NCBI GenBank assembly: GCA_002270565.1
Contig: NQMI01000070.1
Span: forward strand, 118,883-182,882
DNA length: 64,000 nucleotides
DNA from: Stenocarpella maydis
Lineage: Eukaryota; Ascomycota; Sordariomycetes; Diaporthales; Diaporthaceae
Reading direction: 5' to 3'
A program made the position numbers and the translations under genes. This document shows, one piece after another, positions 55,628-64,000 of the stretch (position 1 is the first letter of the stretch; each line of letters begins with the position of its first letter). Under the pieces are notes generated by a model. It did not search any database and had not been told where the DNA came from. It was given only the letters and a program-made list of their open reading frames with translations.

Positions 55628-58600
55628 ATGGATCCCACCGTCCAGCGTGCTCTGAACGACAAGCTCTATGACAAGCGCAAGGTTGGCGCTCTTGAGTCTG
55701 TGGCATTGCCATTCTCCCTCATCGCTTGCCAGCTGCTGAACCCTCTCACAGGCTCGAACGTGTCATCCGTGAGCTAGTCGCGGCCAAGGACTACTCAAGG
55801 GTCAGTGCTATTCTCGACCAGCTCTGCAACGAGTACGCCTATGCTGTCCACCAGCCTCATGCCCGTAACGGCGGCCTGATCGGCCTGGCAGCCGCCGCCA
55901 TCGCCCTTGGCCCAGAGCTCCCGCGCTACCTCGAGGTCATTGTCCCGCCCGTGCTTGCCTGCTTCACCGACCAGGATGCACGAGTTAGGTATTATGCTTG
56001 CGAGGCCATGTACAACATTGCCAAGGTCGCTAAGGGAGAGATCCTCAAGTACTTCAACCACATATTCGATGCCCTGTGCAAGCTGGGTGCCGACTCGGAG
56101 CTGTCCGTCAAGAACGGCGCCGAGCTGCTTGACCGCCTCATCAAGGACATAGTCTCCGAGTCCGCCGCCACCTATGTCAGCGTCCTCGAGCTGTCAACCT
56201 CGAAAGGCGACGGTGGGGATGACGACATCAGCAATGATAAGGACATTATCGAGGACCCGGCTGATCTGCCCACCGCCTTCTCCCTGAGGCAGTTCATCCC
56301 CTTGCTCAAGGACCGCAGTTACACTATCAACCCCTTCACCCGCACGTTCCTTGTTGGCTGGATAACCCTGCTCGACTCGATCCCGGACCTCGAGCTGGTC
56401 ACTTACCTGCCCGAATTCCTCGGCAGTCTGCTCAAGTTCCTGAGCGACCCGAATCGGGACGTACACCAGGCAACCCAGGCATGCCTCGACAAGTTCCTCA
56501 ACGAGATCAAGCGCATCGCTCGGATAAAGAAGGGCATCGCTGACAGCAAGAAGTCGAAGGGCGACGGCAAGAGGAAGCGTGAAGATTCTATTGACAGCGG
56601 TAGCGCTCATGCCGGCTTAGAGGAGGGCGACGAGGTCGCCTCGACACTGGCCGCCGAGGAGGATGAGACCAGCAGCGAGGATGACTGGGTCCCAGGCCAG
56701 GACGTTCAGATCAACCACAAGGCCATCCTGGAGATATTGACCAATTTTCTCGACCAGCCGAGTACGGCAGCACCCCCTAAGCCGGGCGAGCGCCCGGCGC
56801 TGGCAGCTACAACAGATGAGGACGGCTTGCTCGAGTCCTTGAAATGGATAGTCGAATTTCTGGATATCTGCCCTGAGGAGGTTTTGCCCTTCACGCCCAA
56901 GATACTTGCCCACCTGCTCCCTGCCATGGCCAGTGGCGTCGAATCGATCCGACTGGCCGCAGCAAGGGTCAATAATGCCCTGATGAACTATGTCGTCTCG
57001 CTTTCGGATGAGCCAGAACTGTTTCTGTTGCAGCACCCCCCAAGAGCTGGGGCCGCGACCGAGCACCAGGATTGGGCGCTTAGCAGCCGTGCCTCCCTCT
57101 CCAACTCGAGGGAACTTGACACTCGAAGCCCAACGCCGAACCTGAACAAGGGGCAGTCACCCGCCGAGGGGACCCCGAGGGTATCAACACCCGCGCCATC
57201 GAACCATCCGCAGGCGGACCTGGACTATGCGGCGGCCGTCAATTCTTTGACTCTGCTCTTCCTGAACGACCACGAGGCCACCCGTGTGGCGGCCCTCACA
57301 TGGCTAATCATGCTTCACAGGAAAGCGCCACGGAAGGTCCTCGCCTTCAACGACGGGACCTTCCCCGCTCTGCTCAAGACACTTTCAGATCCAGCCGAGG
57401 CAGTGGTGACCAATGACCTGCAGCTCCTGTCCCAGATATCTAGGAACAGCGAGGACAGCTACTTCACCAATTTCATGGTTAGCCTGCTCCAGCTCTTCTC
57501 GACAGATCGTAGGCTGCTGGAGACCAGAGGGAATCTCATCATCCGGCAGCTTTGTGTCAGCTTGAGTGCAGAGCGCATCTACCGCACCCTGGCTGATTGC
57601 ATCGAGAAGGAGGAAGACGTCGAGTTTGCCAGCATCATGGTTCAGAATCTCAATAACAATCTAATCACGGCGCCAGAGCTCTCCGAGCTAAGGAAAAGGC
57701 TGCGAAACCTCGAGTCCAGGGTACGTACTTGTAATGGCCGTCATAGCTGTGCAAGGACAGACGCTGACCAATACTATTCTGACAGGACGGGCAGACGTTC
57801 TTCGTCGCCCTCTTCAGGTCGTGGTGTTACAACGCCGTTGCGACGTTCTCGCTCTGCTTACTAGCACAAGCTTACGAGCAGGCATACAACCTGCTCCAGA
57901 TATTGTCGGTCAAGTGCCGCCCCGTTGGAATGTCCAGGGCTTATGCTAACACATGAGGACTAGTGCCGAGCTTGAGATGACGGTTAATATCCTCATCCAG
58001 ATCGATAAGCTAGTCCAGCTACTCGAGTCCCCTGTCTTCACATGTAAGCGTGGGCGCCATGTCTTGTCCTGGATTGGAACGCTGACTCGTCCCAGATCTC
58101 CGGCTTCAGCTGCTGGAACCGGAGAAATATCCGCACCTTTACAAATGTCTCTATGGGTTACTGATGCTCTTGCCACAATCGTCCGCCTTCGCGGCGCTCA
58201 AGAATAGGTTGAACAGCGTCAGCTCTATAGGATACTTACACATCGCACCAAGACCGTATGTCCCAACGAATGCGCCTCTCTCACACTCTAGACAAGGGTC
58301 TGTGGTGGAGGCGATTCACTCTCTTCAAGCCCCCTCCTCCCGTCCAAGATTCAATACAGGATTTGATACTCATTCTGCACCTCTCAGTAACGCCGCGACA
58401 CCAGGCTCGGCGTCGTTCGATAGGCCGAACCGGCTCAAGGGCCGAGAAGAAGGCATCATCCGCTGGGCCGAGCTGCTCGAGAAGTTCCGCAGCGTGCAGG
58501 AGCGCGCGAGGCGGGCGCAGAGGCTGGGGGGTGACCGGGACGACCAGCCGACACTCGGAGTCGGGGACCTGCGCATCCTGGACGCGGCAGAAATGGCCCC

Positions 58601-58760
58601 CCCCAAAACGGCGGTGAGCCGTGCCGGGGCCGGCCCGCCCGTTCCCGTCAAGGACAGCCCTGCGCCTACGCCACCGGCTGCTAAGCCCAGGTCCGGCCTC
58701 GGTAGGCAATTCGGCAGGCTAGGCGCTTCGGTGTCAGGAAGGGGGAAGAGGTCTCAGTAA
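55628..58760 (+). CDS. VAC14: VAC14, scaffold of the PI(3,5)P2 synthesis complex
   Basis: Exons 55628-55695, 55752-57720, 57786-57904, 57964-58043 and 58096-58760 give 966 residues. VAC14 holds the lipid kinase Fab1/PIKfyve and phosphatase Fig4 together on vacuole and endosome membranes. The start [18 protein letters not shown] and the first HEAT repeats ([34 protein letters not shown]) are family-typical. An acidic spacer with [14 protein letters not shown] lies near residue 290. The C-terminal Fig4-binding part reads [34 protein letters not shown], broken here only by my spacing: FFVALFRSW, then [15 protein letters not shown], then [19 protein letters not shown] and [20 protein letters not shown] 36-base GTATGT...CTCTAG segment (58256-58291) is read through in frame. 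The tail beyond [14 protein letters not shown] is Pro/Ala-rich. It converges on the HAUS1-like gene. Confidence 0.93.
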
Positions 58761-58926
58761 TATTATTTTTTTGTGTCGACTGATTGTCAGGTTCGTTAAT
58801 GCAGCTGGCCGAACCGGCATACCGGAACGTCGAGGGTGGTCAGAGATAGGTTGTCTGTAGCCGAGGAAATCATACTGAAAGGAGTGTTGAGAGAACAAGC
58901 ACTCTGAGCCCATCACCGTCCCGGCA

Positions 58927-59862
58927 TCATCTTGCCTTGCGCGGGGTCTCCCTCTCGACGAGGCCTTCAAAGACGGCGTCACGCCGCTCTGTGATAGTGC
59001 GCAATTCGTCGCGGAGCCGATCCAGCTGTTGACGAGCGCGGCCTACATCTGCCGGAAGCCCCTCGAACTCGTTGACCTGCTGGTCCAGACGGCGCCGCAG
59101 GTTGAGAGACTCCAGATACTTCTCCTCCTCCTCCCTGATTTTCTGGATGGTCGGCTTGGGCACGCCGACCGTCCGCGCCAGGGATGCCACCTTGTCCCGA
59201 ACCTCGGGCAGCCTCTTGGCCATGGCCTTGATCTTGCGCTGTAGGTCGAGGTTTTGGCGTGCCAGGTCGGCCGGGGCCCGGTACTCGTCGCCGCGGACGT
59301 CGTCGAGCAGCTCGTCCAGCCTGGCGGACTCGGACTCGGCCAGGCGCTGGAGGGCACCAACGCGGGAAGCAGCTTGCTGCAGGTCAAAGATGCGCGTCTG
59401 CAGGTCGAGCACGGCGCGGGCCAGTGCTGCTGGCTCTGGGTACGCCATGCCCAGGTGCACGGCAGAAGAGGCCATGGCGTCTAAGGCGGTCTTCCCTTCA
59501 GTAGTGAGGTTGTCCTCGACGGCATCATAGAAGTCATTTTTGAAAGTGGTGAGATTGATTGGCACTTGGTCATGGCCATCGTCCCCCGGGCGGTTGGCAT
59601 CTCTGGCTGCCTTGATGTCCTCAAGGGCGGCGGCGTCGGCCTGGCTGGCCTGCTTTCGGTTCTCATCAGCCGTCTCGTTGAGAGTGGCCAGGGCGAGAAG
59701 AGCCTTGAGGGTTTCCGAATTCCGCTCAAATCGTGGTGGGGCACGGCCGTTGTATTTAGATGCAAGCCAACTGTCGACATAGTTCCAGTCCTTGGCCGTT
59801 GACGCGGCTTGGCGGGCGACAGTTGGCGAGAAGATGGCGGCATCTGGCGGGAGTCGGGCCAT
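58927..59862 (-). CDS. HAUS1-like augmin complex subunit
   Basis: An intronless 311-residue frame on the minus strand. ATG 59862 begins MARLPPDAAIFSPTVARQAA; upstream in-frame sequence lacks coding character. The N-terminal block (DWNYVDSWLASKYNGRAPP, then FERNSETLKALLALATLNE) resembles the calponin-like start of HAUS1. The rest is long coiled coil (LQTRIFDLQQAASRV, LDLQRKIKAMAKRLPEV, EEEEKYLESLNLRRRLDQQ). Augmin binds spindle microtubules and recruits gamma-tubulin for branching nucleation. The assignment rests on the N-terminal pattern plus length (human HAUS1 is 278 residues), so another coiled-coil protein is possible. Its stop lies 166 bases from that of VAC14. Confidence 0.65.
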   Translation of the reverse strand: MARLPPDAAIFSPTVARQAASTAKDWNYVDSWLASKYNGRAPPRFERNSETLKALLALATLNETADENRKQASQADAAALEDIKAARDANRPGDDGHDQVPINLTTFKNDFYDAVEDNLTTEGKTALDAMASSAVHLGMAYPEPAALARAVLDLQTRIFDLQQAASRVGALQRLAESESARLDELLDDVRGDEYRAPADLARQNLDLQRKIKAMAKRLPEVRDKVASLARTVGVPKPTIQKIREEEEKYLESLNLRRRLDQQVNEFEGLPADVGRARQQLDRLRDELRTITERRDAVFEGLVERETPRKAR

Positions 59863-60507
59863 GACTGAGTGAGTGCGGGTTTGCAGTTGTTTCCCGTGTT
59901 GGAAGTCGAAGTGGTTTGGAGGGTGCACGTGAGTGGGTGAGTCGGGTACCTGGCTGATGTGCATCGGTCCCCGGTAGGCTGCAAGGGGGGGGGGGAGGAT
60001 GTGGTCTCCAACAGGCCACATGTCTGTCTGTATGTGGGTTCCGTAGCGCACATGCCAAATACTTACACTACTACCCTAGGTACCTAGGTATATATCCGTA
60101 CATACTTTACATGCAGTCGGTATCTACCCGGTACCCGTGCAGGCCCGTGTCCTCTTTTGGATCTTGATCCGCTCGCTGCAACCGACTAATGAATTCCAGC
60201 GCCCTCGATCTGAATCCGCACCAACACACTCCGAGAGGCCAACTTTCCTTTTGCTGTCCGACATTGCTCGTGCTCCTTCTTCCTTGCCCTGCCGTAGTTT
60301 GACGTGTGAAGATAATAAACTGTCGCCCTGGCAGTCACCCTCGCCGCCTTGGTGACCGGCCCATTGTCTTCTTTGTTCGCATCCTGCCTGCTTCCCTACC
60401 GCCCAATTTAATAAAGTCGCCAGTCGCCTGCCACGGCCCCCATCACCGCAAACCACCGACGCACTTCCCGACTTCTCGACGTCTCGCCTGGCAGCCACTC
60501 GACAACA
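59863..60507. promoter_or_regulatory. Divergent promoter region, HAUS1-like gene and DNAJC3
   Basis: 645 bases between two start codons. It holds a palindromic CCTAGGTACCTAGG at 60075-60088, a G run at about 59986-59996 and further GTACC motifs. No gene is seen. Confidence 0.45.
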
Positions 60508-62201
60508 ATGTACGTCCGACTCTCCACGCTGGCCTTGGCCGCCAGCCTGCTGTCGCTATCGCCCTCAATCACCATGGTGGCCGCCCTCTCGGCCAAGGAC
60601 ATACCCTCCGACACTCCCATCTCCGCCCTGCTCAGCTCGGCCCAGCAACATCTTGCCAAGGGGGGGACGGGCGACGCCCTCGTCTACTACGACGCTGCTG
60701 TTGCCAGGGATCCCAACGACTACCTGACCTACTTCAAGCGCGCCACCACCCAGCTCTCCCTCGGCCGAACCTCGCAGGCCGCCGACGACTTCCAGAAGTG
60801 CCTTCAGCTGAGGCCCGGCTTCGAGGGCGCCCACGTACAGCTGGCCAAGCTCAAGGCGAGGTCTGCCGACTGGGACGGCGCAAAGGAGCAGTACACACAT
60901 GCAAACAAGGGCCACGGCTCGCCCGAGATGGACGAGCTGCTCGAGGCCCAGGGCGCCGCCAGGCTGGCTGAGGCCGCATATGCAGCCGGCAACTGGGACG
61001 AGTGTATCAACCAGGCCGGCGTTGCCATCATGGTTGCGAACCGCGCCGCCTCCCTGCGGGAAATGCGCTCGGCCTGCCGCTTCGCCAAGGGCGAGGTTGA
61101 GGAGGGCATGGGTGACCTGCACCACATCGTCAACCTCAAGCCCGGCGACACATCGCCGCACGTTACCATCTCGGCCATCACTTACTTCGCCCTGGCCGAT
61201 CTCCAGCAGGGCATGACGCAGATCAGGAAATGCCTGCACTCCGACCCGGACTCCAAGGTCTGCAAGAAGCTGCTCAAGGACGAGAAGGCCATCGAGAAGA
61301 CAATCGCAAAGGTTGAGAAGGCATTCGGAAAGAACCAGCCCATGACCGGGACGAAGCTTCTGATCCCTTCTGCCGATGGCCCCGGCCTCATCCAGGAGAT
61401 CAAGGAGCAAGTGGCGGAACTTCGAGAGCAAGGAGTCATTCCCGCGGCCGCGCCAAGCCTGCTTTTAGCCAAGGTGGTCGAGCTGGCCTGTCAGGGTTAC
61501 TACGAGGTGAGTTAATAATCTCCCCCGGGGGGGGGGGGCGCCATTGCCCCCCCAAAAGGGTCTGCAGGGTGAGCAGAATCGTGAAGATGTCATGGCACTG
61601 ACTGGGAACGGTCCTCTAGATGAACGGCAAGAAGGCACAAGAGTACTGCGCCGAATCCCGCTCCCTGGACGAAAACTCATTCTATGGCTTGCTCCACGAG
61701 AGCAAGAAGGCGCAGGAGTCGGAAGACTACGAGGGCGCCGTCAGGCTGCTGGAGAAGGCCAAAGAGGTCCGGCCCGAGAAGCAGGACGTCGTCAACCCCC
61801 TCCTGCGCGATGCCCAGATCGAGCTCAAGCGAAGCAAGACCAAGGACTACTACAAGGTCCTCGGGGTAGCCCGCGACGCAGACGAGAAGCAGATCAAGTC
61901 AGCCTACCGCAAGCTCTCCAAGGTGCACCACCCGGACAAGGCCGCCAAGCAGGGCCTGACCAAGGAGGCGGCCGAGAAGAAGATGGCGTCCATCAACGAG
62001 GCGTACGAGGTTCTGAGCGACCCGGAGCTGCGGGCACGCTTCGACCGCGGCGACGACCCCAACTCGAACGAGCAGCAGAACCCCTTCCAGGGCAACCCCT
62101 TCGGTGGCCAGCCCTTCATGTTCCAGCAGGGCCACGGCGGCCAGCAGTTCCAGTTCAAGTTTGGTGGCGGCGGCGGCGGCGGCTCGCCCTTTGGCTTCTG
62201 A
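60508..62201 (+). CDS. DNAJC3/p58IPK-type ER co-chaperone (TPR plus J domain)
   Basis: Exons 60508-61506 and 61620-62201 give 526 residues. A hydrophobic signal peptide (LSTLALAASLLSLSPSITMV) sends it to the ER lumen. TPR repeats fill about residues 35-390 (SSAQQHLAKGGTGDALVYYD, DYLTYFKRATTQLSLGRTSQ, GAHVQLAKLKARSADWDGAK). The J domain starts near residue 409 (DYYKVLGVARDADEKQIKSA) with the Hsp70-activating HPD in KVHHPDKAAK near 437. It ends Gly/Phe/Gln-rich (NPFQGNPFGGQPF, SPFGF). p58IPK relatives deliver unfolded clients to Kar2/BiP. The order and length match (human DNAJC3 is 504). The 113-base intron, entered directly after codon GAG and left just before an ATG codon, contains a 12-base G run facing a 7-base C run. 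Confidence 0.93.
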
Positions 62202-63236
62202 GGCTAGATCTACAGCGTTCCTTTTTTTCTTTCTTTTTCTTCTATTTGTTTTTAGTGAACAAAGTCTTCTTGTACATGCATGGCGTTATTTGATGAAACG
62301 GGATCCTAAAGCGGCGCCTAACAAACTGGTCTGGAGTTCAAGGTATCACGCCGTCAAAATTGACGGGTTTGAAAGATTGGAGCGCAAAGAAGGGCGGCTT
62401 GCTGGACTGCGTGCGGGACATAGTGCATCAATATGCCAATATCAGGTCCAAATCATGAGCTGACTCCCGGTTGCAATGTCTTACCCTGCCTACAACATTC
62501 CGACCGCCTCACTGGAGGCGATTTTCCGAGAGCAGCCTGTAACATGAGGGTGGTGGCGTGGCTCAAGGAGGTGGGGATAGAGTGGCATAACAGATTCCAG
62601 ACAGAACGACCATCTTCGCATTCATATTTTTTAATTTATTATTTTTCTTTTAGTATGGCAGACAGGAAACAAACTGACAGACGCTTGCGACCTGCTCTAT
62701 AGATCTAGTAGTCTCCGCACGTCCCCGCACGTCCATCATTCATACATCGCAGCCCCGCGTTTTATCTACAAAGTGGTGCTTTACCCCTTGCCGAACGTCG
62801 AATGAGATCGTCGCCAAGAGACGCCCCGCCTACGAGGATGCTCGTCTGGTGATGGACGCCCCTCGCGCGCAGGGTCAAAATCCCGGCCTAAGGCGAGGCC
62901 TGCGGGACCGCGCAACAAGCGACTGATGCTACCGCACCAGCAGCGGGAGGCGGCAGAGCCATGGTGGACTTGGGTCGATGCCGAGCGGCGAAAAGGCGGG
63001 CCCATATCCGCCACGTCCTGAGACCCGTACAGTGTCTTGCAAGTCCGAGGCGGAAGGTCCCGATCTCAAAATGGTAAAGCCCTTTTCATGACGCATCATT
63101 CGAGCGGATGAAGTAAGCTCTAAAGGGCGTACCATGTTAGCAAAGTTGAACGGCATGTGAGAGTGAGAGTGCGCGCGGCAGGTTTGAAAAGGAGCTCAGG
63201 CAAAGAAAAGGGACGGGCAAGGGGGACGCGGGAACC
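62202..63236. other. Intergenic region between DNAJC3 and the mitoferrin gene
   Basis: Starts with a T-rich probable 3' UTR (TTTTTTTCTTTCTTTTTCTTC). Convergent genes, about 1 kb apart. Only short frames; nothing recognised. Confidence 0.4.
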
Positions 63237-64000
63237 TTACTTTGAGAACTCGTAAGCCGACCAGCAAATGGCCGTGCTGGGCATGGTGGTCAAGATCCTT
63301 GGTCGTACGCCCTTGAAGAAGCCCTTGAACCCTTCTCTGCGGTACAGCAGCTGGCACCCTGCCTTGAAACCGTTCACAGTCCTAAGCTCGGGATCCGTTG
63401 CCGTGCCCCTGGTCTGAAGCATCGTCTTGATGACGTCCATGGGTGTCGTGAGGCCGGCAGCGAAGCCTCCGGCAACAGCACCGGCCACACAGTGCGTGAA
63501 GGGATCGTACTGCTTGCTTGGGTTCATGGCGGTGGATATTGACTCGTAGGCGAGGAACTGCAGTGCGGTGAAAGGCACTGTCATGGAGAGGGTCGTAGGG
63601 TACGAGACGTAGAAGGCGCCGAGCCCCTCGGTCTTATAGACGTACTTGGCGCAATCAAACATGGACCGGTACATCTTGTTCGAGTTCTTGATCTGCATCC
63701 TCTGCTTGATGACTGTGATGGTAGTGTCAGCAACGCGGCCACCAGCTCCGCCACGCGGCTGTGGGAGACCACATGGGAAAGTTGGCTCGTACCGTCAAAG
63801 GGGTTCATGAGCGCGTCGCTAGCAATCGTCGCGGCGGCCCCACTGGTAGCTACTCGGGTCAGTCGCTGGAATATGCCATGCGCTGGGAGCTGGGGTACTA
63901 ACCTGCGGCTAGAGGATGGTGTACACCAGCCTTGTTTCCGCCCATGACGTGTTTGACAGCTTCGTAAGTTGCGAAGTATACGGCATGTGCCGGGCCGGCT
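63237..64000 (-). CDS. Mitoferrin (MRS3/MRS4-type iron carrier), C-terminal two-thirds
   Basis: Minus-strand exons 64000-63903, 63849-63793 and 63712-63237 join in frame. The 5' part lies beyond the right edge. About 210 residues remain. Visible are HAVYFATYEAVKHVMGG, ATSGAAATIASDALMNPFD with VIKQRMQI across the second intron, SYPTTLSMTVPFTALQFLAYE, the third carrier repeat with TPMDVIKTMLQTRG, and a tail ending ICWSAYEFSK. The Px(D/E)xx(K/R) signatures identify the mitochondrial carrier family. The TMTVPF-type helix and MNPFDVIKQRMQ point to the MRS3/MRS4/mitoferrin branch, which moves ferrous iron across the inner membrane. Introns are 53 and 80 bases. Confidence 0.9.

Noticed and set aside
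1..64000. Secondary-metabolite or other functional gene cluster
   Set aside because: The genes are unrelated housekeeping functions with mixed orientation; no synthase, regulator or shared pathway was found.

Overview
The window is nuclear DNA of a filamentous ascomycete (Pezizomycotina, most likely Sordariomycetes). The genes carry short introns of about 50-130 bases with GT...AG ends and internal CTAAC/CTGAC-type branch sites. Their products are single-copy eukaryotic housekeeping proteins. The repeats are AT-rich and damaged in the way repeat-induced point mutation (RIP) damages them: C-to-T and G-to-A differences between copies, with stops almost all TAA or TAG. The species cannot be named from the sequence alone. 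All exon coordinates below were read by hand from splice signals and frame continuity.

Layout. Bases 1-788 hold the 3' part of an SPX-RING ubiquitin ligase. Bases 1198-15375 are a RIP-degraded transposon nest: diverged inverted arms at both outer ends, four copies of one approx. 470-bp LTR, two copies of a second solo LTR, Ty3/gypsy gag and reverse transcriptase remnants in both orientations, and a 451-base assembly gap. TAN1 (15545-16828) follows, then a second AT-rich relic (about 17165-19190). A frameshift-riddled ecdysoneless/SGT1-family gene lies at 19873-21543 on the minus strand. Gene-dense sequence then runs SMC6 (+), COQ9 (-), a 6.3-kb stretch with no recognisable gene, GBP2/HRB1-type RNA-binding protein (+), a small Cys-rich protein (+), SRP14 (-), SGD1/NOM1 (+), dihydrolipoamide dehydrogenase (+), a doubtful ORF (-), a cytochrome b5-fused sphingolipid desaturase (+), a DHA1-type MFS transporter scrap, a small Gly-rich protein (+), VAC14 (+), a HAUS1-like augmin subunit (-), a DNAJC3/p58IPK co-chaperone (+), and a mitoferrin (MRS3/4) cut by the right edge (-).

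The genes do not form a pathway or operon. They are independent eukaryotic units serving tRNA modification (TAN1), genome maintenance (SMC6), ubiquinone synthesis (COQ9), mRNA export (GBP2), ER targeting and folding (SRP14, DNAJC3), ribosome biogenesis (SGD1), mitochondrial metabolism and iron (LPD1, MRS3/4), sphingolipids, endolysosomal PI(3,5)P2 (VAC14) and the spindle (HAUS1). I see no secondary-metabolite cluster, CRISPR array, rRNA or convincing tRNA.

The most notable observations are: (1) a GBP2 model whose start codon sits in a 4-base first exon before a 1,030-base intron, with a separate 8-base micro-exon inside RRM1; (2) the SGT1/ECD locus, whose protein is still recognisable end to end but only by switching frame repeatedly, often at short homopolymers; and (3) the nested, target-site-duplicated solo LTRs inside an inverted-repeat-bounded RIP island.
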